DNA of 22,332 nt. Source: an uncultured Fibrobacter sp. (GTDB lineage Bacteria; Fibrobacterota; Fibrobacteria; Fibrobacterales; Fibrobacteraceae). The stretch lies in NCBI GenBank assembly GCA_937891805.1, contig CALATK010000072.1, positions 1-22,332 of the forward strand, written 5' to 3'. Shown here in pieces: positions 7,832 to 18,486 of the stretch. Position 1 is the stretch's first letter; each line of letters begins with the position of its first letter. Below the pieces are notes generated by a model. That model made no database searches. It was not told the origin of the DNA and saw nothing but the letters and a program-made list of their open reading frames with translations. A program made the translations under genes and the position numbers.

Positions 7832-7903
7832 CTAGTAGATCCTCGCCAGTTTATCCCGGACCTGTTCCGTGACGAAGATGACACATTCACACTCATTCCA
7901 CAT
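7832..7903 (-). other. Tiny ORF between the two arrays of the exbD-tonB gap
   Basis: A 23-codon frame starts at an ATG inside the degenerate array at 7881-7915 and ends in TAG. The product has a protein-like C-terminal half (FVTEQVRDKLARIY, amphipathic). It could be the remnant of a gene end, a small coupled peptide, or chance. There is no ribosome binding site. I do not recognise it. Confidence 0.2.
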
Positions 7904-7915
7904 TTCACATTACAC
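7881..7915 (-). repeat. Degenerate heptanucleotide array after exbD
   Basis: Three good consecutive 7-mers ATTCCAC, ATTTCAC and ATTACAC (7895-7915) are preceded by two weak units. It begins 7 bp after the exbD stop codon on the coding strand. It is the weakest array, but the period is again 7. Confidence 0.5.
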
Positions 7916-7922
7916 ATCGAAA

Positions 7923-8327
7923 CTATTCCGCTTGGGCCGCGATGGACACCTTCTTGACTCCGGCCAGATTGCACATATCAATGACCTGCACCAGCACGCC
8001 TGTTTCTGCGCCCTTGTCGGCAATGACCACGGCCTCCCTGTCGGGATTTTTCGAGAGGGACTGTTTCAAGATATCTTGCAGGCTTGCCAAATCCACCTGA
8101 CGCTCGTTCATGTGGATGGTTCCTTCGCGGGTAATGGCGATGAGCAGGTTTTCCTTTTCCAGCTGGCTTGCCGTCTGGGCCTGTGGCTTGGTCACATCCA
8201 CGCCAGTTTCCCGGGTAAAGGACGACGTGACCACAAAAAAGATAAGCAAGATGAACACGATGTCCATCAGGGGGCCCATCTCGATGCCCATATCCTTTTT
8301 CTTTCTGCTCGGCAGGTTGAATTCCAT
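7923..8327 (-). CDS. exbD: ExbD biopolymer transport protein
   Basis: At 134 residues this is the usual ExbD length. One transmembrane helix (about 18-40, MGPLMDIVFILLIFFVVTSS) carries the conserved proton-conducting Asp22. The periplasmic domain (about 60-134) has the typical end VLVQVIDMCNLAGVKKVSIA. With ExbB it forms the proton-driven motor that energises TonB. It starts 2 bp after the exbB stop codon, which indicates co-translation. Confidence 0.93.
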   Translation of the reverse strand: MEFNLPSRKKKDMGIEMGPLMDIVFILLIFFVVTSSFTRETGVDVTKPQAQTASQLEKENLLIAITREGTIHMNERQVDLASLQDILKQSLSKNPDREAVVIADKGAETGVLVQVIDMCNLAGVKKVSIAAQAE

Positions 8328-8329
8328 AA

Positions 8330-8964
8330 TTACCCTACAAAATAATTGTCAATAATCGTGGCCCCGAGTTTCAAGTCCTGGGTCAAAATTTCCACACGCT
8401 CATCCAGGCGCTGTTTCAGCAAGGTCAAGGGGAACGCCACCAGGAGCCCGCTCTGGGTAGAAATAAGGGCTTCCGAAATTCCGTCGGCCATAAGGACCGG
8501 GTTCTGGTTTCCGTACAGGGTAATCACCTCGAAGGTGGAGACCATGCCCGTCACCGTTCCCAAAAGGCCTAGCAGCGGGGCTGCCGCCGCCATTACCGCC
8601 ACGATGTGGCTTCCCTTTTCCATGTGGCGTAGCGTTCCCAGCATGCGCACCTGCATAATGTCGCGGAATCCTTCGGGATTCTTTTGCGCATGTTCAATGG
8701 CGTAACGGAGTTCGCTGGCCAAAATTCCACGGCGTTTTTCCAACCGGGACATGGCCTTTTCGACACCACCTTCATTCAGGTCGTGACGCAGGTTCTTGAT
8801 GACCTTCTGGACATCTTGCCTGAAAAAGTCAGAACCGATACGGAACCAGCTGTAAAACAGGTAGTAGAAACCGACAGTTCCCACCAGCAGAATGGGGAGC
8901 ATCACCACGCCACCGGCCTGGTACGTGCTTTTCAGGGATTCAACGAATACGTAGAAGGAATTGC

Positions 8965-8968
<4 letters not shown>
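8330..8968 (-). CDS. exbB: ExbB-type proton channel protein (MotA/TolQ/ExbB family)
   Basis: The 212-residue inner-membrane protein has a first helix at about 15-37, then a cytoplasmic stretch. The family core follows: AAPLLGLLGTVTGMVSTFEV (about 138-157) and GISEALISTQSGLLVAFPLT (about 170-192). It forms the channel with ExbD. It overlaps the TtpC-like gene by an ATGA stop/start and precedes exbD by 2 bp. It is the second MotA/TolQ/ExbB protein of the module, as in Vibrio TonB2 clusters where TtpC and ExbB2 are both present. Confidence 0.92.
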
Positions 8969-11366
<2,398 letters not shown>

Positions 11367-11494
11367 ATTCTTCTGCGTTAAGTTGCACCAAAATTACATA
11401 TTTAAAACACCGGAACCTGCAAAAAATGTCACCGCCACACTGGAAATAATCAACTTTTGCCCCATATTTCTATATTGCGCACAAAGGTAAATCT

Positions 11495-12646
11495 ATGTTT
11501 AGGACCAATTGTTTCCATAGCGCGGCCTGCGCCGCATTGACCATCGCCCTTTCCGGGTTCCTGTTTAGCGCCTGCTCCGACGACAGCTCCAGCAGCGCCT
11601 CTGACCAAGGCAAGGCGGATCCCCTTGCCGAATGCACCGCCCCCGCCTTCCTCAAAAAAGGCGACAAGGTGGCACTCCTTTCGCCCTCCTACTCCACGCC
11701 CGATTCAAACATCCAGAACACGGCGGCCGTCTTGAAGGAATGGGGCTTTGAACCCGTTATCGGCAAGAACGTGGGCAAGCTGGACGCGGGCAAGTATGCA
11801 GGCCCCGCCCAGGAACGGGCCGACGACTTTACCGCAGCCCTCAAGGACACAAGCATCAAGGCCATCTTGAGCAACCGTGGCGGCTACGGCACCATCCAGC
11901 TGGTGGACCTTATCGACCTGAAGCTGGTGACGGACAATCCCAAGTGGCTCATCGGGTTCAGCGACATTACCACCCTGCATGCCATGGAAACCAAGGCAGG
12001 CGTCATGAGCATCCACGGCACCATGAGTTCGTTTATCGGAAAGACCCGCGGAAAAGACGACAACAGCACCCTCTTGCGGGACCTGCTCAAGGGCACCGTG
12101 CCTACCTATAAGGTTCCCAAACACAAGTTCAACCAAAAGGGAAAAGCCGAAGGGATTCTCGTGGGCGGCAACATGGCCACATTCGTTCCGCTGGTAGGTG
12201 CCAGTGACATCGACGTGTTCTCCGGCGACGGAATCATCTTGTTCATGGAAGAAGTGGGCGAATCCCTGCACAACATCGACCGTATGTTCAATGCACTGGA
12301 ACTTCACGGCGTCATGGAAAACGTGAAGGGCGTTGTCCTCGGAGAATTCGTGGATTCCGGGACGGACCTGAATTATGAAACTACCGAGGAAATGCTTTCC
12401 AAGTACCTGAAGAAATACAACATCCCTGTCCTGTGCGGGTTCCCTGCAGGCCACGACGACATAAACGTTCCCATTGTCATGGGAGCGAAGGTCAAAATGG
12501 ATGTTACCGACAACGGCGCCACTCTGGCCTTTGACATAGACGGCGAAAAGAAGGACGTGGATACAGACAAGTTGTTGAACAAGCCTTCTCTTGCAAAGTC
12601 CCTCCGGCTGATACTTTCGGGAAAATTATTCTCCATCAACGAATAA
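11495..12646 (+). CDS. S66 LD-carboxypeptidase-like lipoprotein
   Basis: This is a 383-residue peptidase-family S66 protein. The S66 signatures are complete: SPSYSTPD near the start, NRGGYGT (127-133), the nucleophile Ser156 in GFSD, Glu252 in LFMEEVGE, and His320 in GFPAGHDDINVPIVMG. Family members cleave the L,D bond of murein tetrapeptides (LdcA) or related substrates. Unlike cytoplasmic LdcA, this one has a lipoprotein signal (lipobox FSAC, Cys27) and a Ser-rich linker, so it acts outside the cytoplasm. It may trim murein peptides in the periplasm. The ribosome binding site is AAAGG. It converges with the Nudix gene with only 8 bp between the stops. Confidence 0.9.
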   Translation: MFRTNCFHSAACAALTIALSGFLFSACSDDSSSSASDQGKADPLAECTAPAFLKKGDKVALLSPSYSTPDSNIQNTAAVLKEWGFEPVIGKNVGKLDAGKYAGPAQERADDFTAALKDTSIKAILSNRGGYGTIQLVDLIDLKLVTDNPKWLIGFSDITTLHAMETKAGVMSIHGTMSSFIGKTRGKDDNSTLLRDLLKGTVPTYKVPKHKFNQKGKAEGILVGGNMATFVPLVGASDIDVFSGDGIILFMEEVGESLHNIDRMFNALELHGVMENVKGVVLGEFVDSGTDLNYETTEEMLSKYLKKYNIPVLCGFPAGHDDINVPIVMGAKVKMDVTDNGATLAFDIDGEKKDVDTDKLLNKPSLAKSLRLILSGKLFSINE

Positions 12647-12654
12647 GAGAAAGA

Positions 12655-13215
12655 CTAGCTTCTGCTCCAGAGAATACAATAGGCCTGGGTCCTGGCCGCA
12701 AAGCGCTCCGTCTTTAGCAGTTGCCGCACTTGTTCCTTGCTGTACCAGGCGGCATCGATTTCTTCACGCTCGGAATCGCTGGGCCTGATTTCACCACAGG
12801 CTACACCGACCACAACCACGTTCAACTCGTTGGCAAACCCGATGGCGGAATAACTTTCTTTCCAGGTTTCGTCTATGCGCAAAAGGGTCAGCCCCGTTTC
12901 TTCGCGCAGTTCACGGGCAGCAGCCTGCTCTACCGTTTCGCCCTCGTCTATGAGTCCCGCAGGGAAATTCACCACCTGCTCCCCCACCGCCATGCGGAAT
13001 TCCTTGCACAGCAGCAGTTTTTCGCCGGACTCGTCGTGCATTATCAGGACCACAGCGTTATTTTTGTGGCGCCGCAGGTCTTCAATACTCTTGACGTTCG
13101 GTTCGCGGCTGATCATCTCGTAGGTAACAGGCTTGCCACTTGCCGTTTCGTAATGGAGGTCGTAACGGGTAATGAACTTCCCGGAATGGATTTTTTCAAT
13201 GCTCTTGAACTTCAT
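12655..13215 (-). CDS. Nudix hydrolase, ADP-ribose pyrophosphatase-like
   Basis: This 186-residue cytoplasmic protein carries a perfect Nudix box at 87-109 (Gx5E at G87/E93, then REL-REETGL at 101-109) that binds the metal and the diphosphate. The N-terminal strand region (1-50) and FPAGLIDEGE fit the ADP-ribose/nucleoside-diphosphate-sugar branch, but the substrate is not certain. It lies 22 bp after the SIMPL gene and is probably co-transcribed with it. Confidence 0.92.
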   Translation of the reverse strand: MKFKSIEKIHSGKFITRYDLHYETASGKPVTYEMISREPNVKSIEDLRRHKNNAVVLIMHDESGEKLLLCKEFRMAVGEQVVNFPAGLIDEGETVEQAAARELREETGLTLLRIDETWKESYSAIGFANELNVVVVGVACGEIRPSDSEREEIDAAWYSKEQVRQLLKTERFAARTQAYCILWSRS

Positions 13216-13237
13216 TTTCCAATCACGCCGTTAGCGA

Positions 13238-13939
13238 CTAGTCTTCCAAGAAATACTGCACGTTGGTGACCACACGAACCTTCTTGACAAAGGGCGTATT
13301 TTCGTCACGGTCCTCGATGGAGAACAGCCCCTGGGTTGCCGTCTTGATTTTACCCAGCTTGCTCCTGGAATCCTTGGCGAATTTTTCTGCAGCAGCACGG
13401 GCGTCCTTGTTGGCCTCTTCAATCATTTCGGGCTTGATGGCGTTGAGCCCGTTAAAGCTGTAAATCTTGCGGTAACGGAAATCCCCTTCGCTAAAGGCAA
13501 TTCCCTGCTTCAACAGTTCACCCTGCTTTTCCATCAGTTCACGAACCTTGTCCACATTCTTGGAGGCCACCGTCAGCGACATGGTCACCACATAGCGGAA
13601 GGGGCGTTTTTCACTGGTATACAGTTCGCTCTGGGTATCCATAATATCGGGAGATGCTTTGGTGATTTCTTCCTTGGCAACCCCATTATCCTGGAGGAAC
13701 TTTTCCAGGGCTAAAGTCTTGGCCTGGACCGTCTCGTACAGGGCCGAAAGGTCGTTGCCCGCTTCCTTGAACACGATAGGCCAAATTACGTAATCGGCTG
13801 GAACTTCACGTTCGGCAAGCCCCCGCACAACAACCACACGGTCCCGGTCCTTCACGTGAATCATGGCGCAATAGAGGAAAGCGCCCAGCCCAAGAATGGC
13901 GATAGCGAGCACAACTGCTTCTTTGAGTCTTGACTGCAT
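13238..13939 (-). CDS. SIMPL-domain (DUF541) protein, membrane-anchored
   Basis: The 233-residue protein has an N-terminal membrane helix (about 8-27) that probably anchors it with the SIMPL domain in the periplasm. The domain starts with VVVVRGLAEREVPADYVIW (37-55), the family's typical first strands, and includes the segment NANKDARAAAEKFAKDS-like helix (about 176-195) found in these proteins. SIMPL proteins oligomerise; their role is not well defined (oxidative stress or envelope). A strong AGGAGG lies before the ATG. It is first in a pair with the Nudix gene. Confidence 0.9.
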   Translation of the reverse strand: MQSRLKEAVVLAIAILGLGAFLYCAMIHVKDRDRVVVVRGLAEREVPADYVIWPIVFKEAGNDLSALYETVQAKTLALEKFLQDNGVAKEEITKASPDIMDTQSELYTSEKRPFRYVVTMSLTVASKNVDKVRELMEKQGELLKQGIAFSEGDFRYRKIYSFNGLNAIKPEMIEEANKDARAAAEKFAKDSRSKLGKIKTATQGLFSIEDRDENTPFVKKVRVVTNVQYFLED

Positions 13940-14072
13940 AGCAGGCCTCCTGTTTTTAAATGCTCATCCTTCCATAAAATACAAAAAAAGAAACTCCCCG
14001 CATAGCCGTTTCGATACGGCAAAATGCAGCCAATCCATCCATTTTCACCAAACAATCAGGATTAGTTATTAA

Positions 14073-14240
14073 TTTAATGAAAATTATGCATTTGACTTTA
14101 TCTTCTCTAGCATCGCACGGCCTAACTTTGTGTCCCGCAGCGAAAGGGGCGGTATCATTGACCTCGCCCTACCCGCTTATCCGCCTTTTGCCGGTGGTGT
14201 CGCCGACATCCGCGGTTTCGGCGGCTGGGACCAGGTATAG
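14073..14240 (+). other. Unassigned GC-rich stretch with a coding-like open frame
   Basis: This covers most of the 306-bp gap between the SIMPL promoter and the receptor lipoprotein. One plus-strand frame is open from 14073 to TAG at 14238 and reads like protein (SIARPNFVSRSERGGIIDL, then GGVADIRGFGGWDQV). It has no ATG in frame; GTG at 14130 is the best start. It also holds an inverted repeat CGCCGA/TCGGCG around CCGCGG (14201-14223). It could be a gene remnant or a dispersed repeat. The gap's remainder (13940-14072) is AT-rich and holds the SIMPL ribosome binding site. Confidence 0.3.
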
Positions 14241-14245
14241 GCCGT

Positions 14246-15856
14246 TCACCAGTTCTTGCAAACCGCAGGCTTGTCCTGCTTACAAATCAACTCCACCTCC
14301 CTCGCCAAGACGGGGGATTTTTGTTCTTCTATGTAGTAGCGACTCACCAGGGCGGATTTACACTGGGGGAACCTCCCGTAATCCCAGTCCCTGTCGGCGC
14401 ACCATTCCCAGAAATACTCCAGGCAGTCGTTCTTTTCGGTGCTTTCCAGGCAGTCCTTCTTGAGGCTTGAACAGTCCGCAATCTTGTTACTTTCGAAGTT
14501 GCCTGCCACGCAGTAACGCTTGAGGCCGTCGGCGTAGGCGTTTGACTTGTCCTTGGAATCGATTGTATCGGGCAGGAATACGGACCACTTGGTAGTATCC
14601 AGCATCATGGCGGCCTTGACCAGAGAGGGGTAGCATGTCTCGTTCACCAGGTAATCCCCTTCTTCGAAGTAGGCGACAGCCTTCGAATTGGCCGTAACCA
14701 AATCTGTACCGCCAGCCGCCGAATCCCCATAGGGCATTCCAGAGCAATAGACATCCTGGTACAGCCTGCAGGCCCTGTTTTTCCAGCCCTCCTTGTCATC
14801 GGGGTCGTCGCCGGCCTGCTTGCAGGAGGCGCTCCTGATGTATTCAAATTCCAGGTAGTCATCGCCCTTGATTTTTACGGGAATATCCACCCGTTTCATG
14901 CCCGAAAAAACGCCCATGCCGTTTTCGATGTTGGACACGGGAACCACCCGGGGGTCTTCCAGAGCTTCCAAAACATAGTCCTCGTAATCCATGTACGCGC
15001 TGTCGGTGGCATAAAAATGGAGCACTGATTCCCCTATGGGGAAAGAGATGTTCGACACGAAAATGGTGTCGGCGCTGTTGTAGCCGCCTATGGTCCAATT
15101 GTCGTTGTACCCCAGCCTCTTGGTGTTTTCAAGGCTGTTGCTCAGGGAGAATACAAAGCCGGCGGAATCCTTGTCCGCAAAGTTAGAAAGCATCTTGTGG
15201 ACGGTGGTGTTCATGGATTCGCCACCGTTCACGTTGTCGTAGGTCAGCGTCACCAGCACACCGCCCAAATCCTTGTCGTGTTCCGTGTAGAACTTGAAGA
15301 TATCCATGTCCCTGGGAAAAGTCAAGAAATTCGTTTCAAATCCCTTGCCGTTCAAGGCCACATCCTTGGTCTTGCCGTCTTGCTGGGGGATTTTCACCTT
15401 CTTAACGGAGAATTTCTTGGGGATAGTGGCAACAGCCTTATAGGTGGTAGAAACCTTTTCGCCGGAACTGTCCCACTTGAAGAACGCCTCCATCTTGTAG
15501 GAATTGCCCGCCTTGCCCACAAGGCCCGACGACGAATCCGCCACAAAACAGTTGGGCTTACCCGTTTCGGGGACAAGCTGCACGGGAGCGGATTTTGCCG
15601 TGGTGTCGAGGACGGTCACCTTGGCGCTGTCATAGAACGCGAAGTTTTCTGCCGAGGATTCTTCCAGTTCATACATCTTGGAAAAACAGATTCGCGGGGA
15701 CTCGCCCTCCATAATGTATCCGTAGGTGTAAACGCCTGCATAGATTTCCGTGGTGTGGGGGTAGTATTCCCAGGGTCCGTGAAAATCCCCGCAGGCTGTG
15801 AGAAACACCCCAACCACTAACCACCAACCACTAATCACTCTAGAAATAAGACTCAT
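14246..15856 (-). CDS. Receptor-associated outer-membrane lipoprotein, DUF4249-like
   Basis: The 536-residue lipoprotein (lipobox LTAC, Cys22) follows the TonB-dependent receptor gene and overlaps it by 17 bp. Lipoprotein partners at this position are typical of Bacteroidota-type uptake pairs. An N-terminal beta-rich part has YKMEAFFKWDSSGEKVSTT and AVATIPKKF (about 140-170), which resembles DUF4249 proteins. The rest is beta-rich, with a Cys-rich end (about 370-536). It probably sits at the surface and helps the receptor capture its ligand; the ligand is unknown. The signal-peptide core (VISGWWLVVGVF) is encoded by a 7-bp tandem array. Confidence 0.65.
   Translation of the reverse strand: MSLISRVISGWWLVVGVFLTACGDFHGPWEYYPHTTEIYAGVYTYGYIMEGESPRICFSKMYELEESSAENFAFYDSAKVTVLDTTAKSAPVQLVPETGKPNCFVADSSSGLVGKAGNSYKMEAFFKWDSSGEKVSTTYKAVATIPKKFSVKKVKIPQQDGKTKDVALNGKGFETNFLTFPRDMDIFKFYTEHDKDLGGVLVTLTYDNVNGGESMNTTVHKMLSNFADKDSAGFVFSLSNSLENTKRLGYNDNWTIGGYNSADTIFVSNISFPIGESVLHFYATDSAYMDYEDYVLEALEDPRVVPVSNIENGMGVFSGMKRVDIPVKIKGDDYLEFEYIRSASCKQAGDDPDDKEGWKNRACRLYQDVYCSGMPYGDSAAGGTDLVTANSKAVAYFEEGDYLVNETCYPSLVKAAMMLDTTKWSVFLPDTIDSKDKSNAYADGLKRYCVAGNFESNKIADCSSLKKDCLESTEKNDCLEYFWEWCADRDWDYGRFPQCKSALVSRYYIEEQKSPVLAREVELICKQDKPAVCKNW
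15811..15838 (-). repeat. Heptanucleotide array 4 in the lipoprotein signal peptide
   Basis: Four consecutive 7-mers, CAACCAC, TAACCAC, CAACCAC, TAATCAC, lie inside the coding sequence of the receptor lipoprotein, from codon 7 onward. They encode the hydrophobic core of the signal peptide. A change by one unit would shift the frame. Confidence 0.8.
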
Positions 15857-18413
15857 AACTCAGCATAATCGGTAAAAAGGGAAACTGGTATATTTCGTTG
15901 TATTCAGGCGGGTTTTCGCGGGTATCGTAGAAGGAGTAGAACATGTTGTCGTGGTTGGTCAGGTTGATGATGGTCCAGCTGAAATTCCACTTGTTTTCGC
16001 GGCCGATATCGATGACCTTCACATCTATGCGGAAATAGTCGGTTTGCCTTTCTGCATTGCGGCTACCCTGCACCACCACGATGTTGTCGGAATAATCCCT
16101 GTTTCCCAAATCTTCCCGATAGAAATACCCCTTGTATCCCGTAATGGGCATGCCCGCCGAATACTTGAGGGCAATAGAGGAGCGGAAATAGCGGCCCTTG
16201 ACCGGGTGCTTTTTCAGGGCATCCTCGTCGCCTTTCCAGTTGATGCCCGCGTCTAGCTTCAGGGCGTAGGGTTGGTGCCAGCTGGGGTAATAGGCCTTGG
16301 TTCCGTCGTCGGAGCGGATAACGCTTATGCTCTGGCTCCAGTTGATTCCGCCAAACCACCAGCCCCTATCCTTGCGGAGCGAGAGCTCGTAACCGAAAGA
16401 ATAACCCGACGCCGTGCCGAAATAATCCGCCATGACCATGCTTTGGGAATTGGCAGAGGCCTCGCTGTCGTCTTCGGTGGAGTCCGAATCCATGGCAAAT
16501 GTCTTGAGGTCACTCTGGGTCTTGTAATAGAGCCCGACGGTGGCGTCGTAGCCGTCGAACAAATTCCTGTGGCTGTATTCCGTGGCAAACAGCCACGACG
16601 AAGCGGGTTTCATCTGCTTGCCGTAATTGTCCGTGGTGGCCGGGTAGTAAAACTCGTTCAAGGTTTCCTGATCGCTGAACATGATGGAATTCAAGTATTG
16701 CAAATAATAGCCGCCATAAAATTCAACCGTCTTGGTTTCGTCCAGGTTCACAGTCAAGGACGCCCTGGGTTCTACGCCAAAATGCTTGGCCGCCGTCTGG
16801 TAGTTGAACCGTGCACCGTACTGCAGCAAATAATCGGGAGTAACCTTCCAGGCATCTTGCAGGTAGCCCACATGGTGGAAAGGCCTCTGCTTGTCTTCCA
16901 GCTTGGTGTCAGAAACCCGCTCTCCCAGGCGGTCGTAGGTATATTCCAGTTCGTAACCGCCGGTTATCACGTGGTCCTTGACGCCGCGGTAGTTGAGCCA
17001 CTGCTTGCCCGAAAAGGTCATCAGGTTCATGCTGATGGACATCAGGTCCGATATTTCCATGTTCTGGTAAAAACGGCTGAATGCGTAGGTGGAATTGTAA
17101 TCCCAGTTGCCGTTGAAGCGGTGGTAGATTCCGAGAGGAATCGCCACGTTTCCCCAGTCCACGTAAAGGGGGTCAAAGGACAGTTCGTCCTTGCCCACAT
17201 AGAAGCTGAACTTGAAGCGGGTATCGTCCGTCAAATTGTACAGGAACGTTCCCTGCAGGTCCGTAAACTCATAGTCCAGATCAAGGTCCAGAAGCCCTAT
17301 GGCGTTGCACAGGTCCAGCACATAGCCGATGTAGGTGGTGCGCCCCGCCACTACCCAGCGGGCGGGGCCCTGATGGCCTTCGGTATGGAACTGGGCGGCG
17401 AAGGTGCTTATCTTGATACTGCTCTTGCTGAACCATTCATCAACGCTGTCTTGCCCGCCCGCGCGGCCGTCCATCTTGAGTACCGAACTCAGGCGGTTGC
17501 CGTATTGGGCCGGAAAACCGCTCTTGTAGAACTTCACGTCGTCGATACCTTCTACGAGAAATGTGCTGAACAGCCCGAAGAAATGGACCGGAGAATAGAC
17601 CACGGCGTTGTCGAACAGAAACAGGTTCTGGTCTGCGGCGCCGCCTCGAACGTAAATCTTGGAACTGAAATCGGAACTGGCGACCACTCCCGGGAGGGCC
17701 TGGATACTCTTGATGACGTCGGCCTCGGCGAGGCTCGGCATGCGCTTGATGGACTTGGCCGACACCACGGACTCGCCGGGGCTGCGCTTGGGGCGGCGCC
17801 GCAGCTGCACCACCACCTTCTTGAGTTCGGTGACCTTGCCATTGTTGCCTGCGGCAAGGAGGGAATCGACGTTCATATCGCTAGCGGAGTCGGGGCGTTG
17901 CGGGGCACCCCCGCTCGAAGGGGTAGCGGATGATGATTGGAGATCCCCGCCTTCGCGGGGATGACAATCAGCAGGAGCGAGGGGAAGGCTTTCCCCTTCA
18001 CCCAAAGCAAAACCGTCGCCCAGGGCCTGGGAAAAGGCGCGTTCTGCACCGACATACTTGAGTTCGTAACATTTTTCCTTCTCGGCGCCGGCCGTGTCGG
18101 AATTGGTGACGCAGATATTCCAAAGGGTGTCCTCGGGGAGAACCACGCTGAAGGGCGTACCCACGGTGGTCTGGAGCGCCTCGCCGGATTCAAGAATTTC
18201 AACGTTGAGCTTTTCGCCCGCGGCAAAAGAACTGTCCTGCACCACGCCGTTGAAGACGATGCCCGTGGCCTTTGCAGAGTCTGCTGTTGCAGAGCCGGGA
18301 ACGGACTGCGCGGAATCTGCCGTCCCTTGCGCAAAAGCAAGAGAGGCCGCCAGGAGCATCAGCAAGAAAAATATGTAGGAACGGACTTTCAATAAAAAAT
18401 TCCCGAATTGCAA
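15840..18413 (-). CDS. TonB-dependent outer-membrane receptor
   Basis: A signal peptide (about 8-28) is followed by a small beta domain (about 50-125) and a low-complexity linker. Next come a TonB-box-like stretch ELKKVVVQ (196-203) and a plug domain (about 210-320, with ADVIKSIQALPGVV, KIYVRGGAADQNLFLFDNAV and GFPAQYGNRLSSVL). A 22-strand-type barrel follows to the C-terminal aromatic YESYF. The protein takes up an unknown ligand with TonB energy. The start is unusual: both candidate starts are TTG (18411-18413, or 18390-18392, giving MKVRSYIFFLLMLL, the better signal peptide). A palindromic repeat lies in the linker. The downstream lipoprotein overlaps by 17 bp. Confidence 0.9.
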   Translation of the reverse strand: MQFGNFLLKVRSYIFFLLMLLAASLAFAQGTADSAQSVPGSATADSAKATGIVFNGVVQDSSFAAGEKLNVEILESGEALQTTVGTPFSVVLPEDTLWNICVTNSDTAGAEKEKCYELKYVGAERAFSQALGDGFALGEGESLPLAPADCHPREGGDLQSSSATPSSGGAPQRPDSASDMNVDSLLAAGNNGKVTELKKVVVQLRRRPKRSPGESVVSAKSIKRMPSLAEADVIKSIQALPGVVASSDFSSKIYVRGGAADQNLFLFDNAVVYSPVHFFGLFSTFLVEGIDDVKFYKSGFPAQYGNRLSSVLKMDGRAGGQDSVDEWFSKSSIKISTFAAQFHTEGHQGPARWVVAGRTTYIGYVLDLCNAIGLLDLDLDYEFTDLQGTFLYNLTDDTRFKFSFYVGKDELSFDPLYVDWGNVAIPLGIYHRFNGNWDYNSTYAFSRFYQNMEISDLMSISMNLMTFSGKQWLNYRGVKDHVITGGYELEYTYDRLGERVSDTKLEDKQRPFHHVGYLQDAWKVTPDYLLQYGARFNYQTAAKHFGVEPRASLTVNLDETKTVEFYGGYYLQYLNSIMFSDQETLNEFYYPATTDNYGKQMKPASSWLFATEYSHRNLFDGYDATVGLYYKTQSDLKTFAMDSDSTEDDSEASANSQSMVMADYFGTASGYSFGYELSLRKDRGWWFGGINWSQSISVIRSDDGTKAYYPSWHQPYALKLDAGINWKGDEDALKKHPVKGRYFRSSIALKYSAGMPITGYKGYFYREDLGNRDYSDNIVVVQGSRNAERQTDYFRIDVKVIDIGRENKWNFSWTIINLTNHDNMFYSFYDTRENPPEYNEIYQFPFLPIMLSYESYF
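17941..17965. repeat. REP-like palindrome inside the receptor gene
   Basis: ATCCCCGC-CTTC-GCGGGGAT is a perfect 8-bp stem at 17943-17962. With its flanks it matches the widespread intergenic palindrome whose translation gives CHPREGGD. Here it is in frame and encodes residues about 149-158 of the receptor, in the linker before the plug. Confidence 0.75.
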
Positions 18414-18422
18414 ACAAAAATA

Positions 18423-18444
18423 GCAAATAGGCGAACCTATTTGC
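18423..18444 (-). terminator. UUCG-loop hairpin: terminator of the pore-former gene or leader hairpin
   Basis: On the minus strand, GCAAATAGG-TTCG-CCTATTTGC is a perfect 9-bp stem followed by TATTTTTG. It lies 43 bp after the stop of the 1090-residue gene, and is only about 10-30 bp before the receptor's TTG starts. It overlaps the predicted start of transcription of the receptor. Confidence 0.7.
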
Positions 18445-18445
18445 C

Positions 18446-18455
18446 ATTATAACAC
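18446..18455 (-). promoter_or_regulatory. Extended -10 promoter of the receptor operon
   Basis: The minus strand reads GTGTTATAAT (TGn-TATAAT), with TATAAT at 18446-18451. Transcription would start about 18440, inside the first arm of the hairpin. No good -35 is seen. It shares the string with the promoter at 22130. Confidence 0.5.
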
Positions 18456-18486
18456 CTGACGAGGTTGAAAGTGTTACTTTTACTAA

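Noticed and set aside
13990..14030. GCCGT/ACGGC hairpin upstream of the SIMPL gene as a terminator
   Set aside because: The stem is only 5 bp and the T-run on the minus strand is too far from it.
14077..14463. Plus-strand ATG frame of 128 codons overlapping the end of the receptor lipoprotein
   Set aside because: No ribosome binding site, Ser/Pro-rich low-complexity product, and it runs antisense into a real gene; the other plus frame at 14073-14240 looks more protein-like.
16272..17933. A 553-codon plus-strand frame opposite the TonB-dependent receptor
   Set aside because: Long, but its product has the His/Val-rich look of an antisense shadow, while the minus strand gives a clear plug and barrel.
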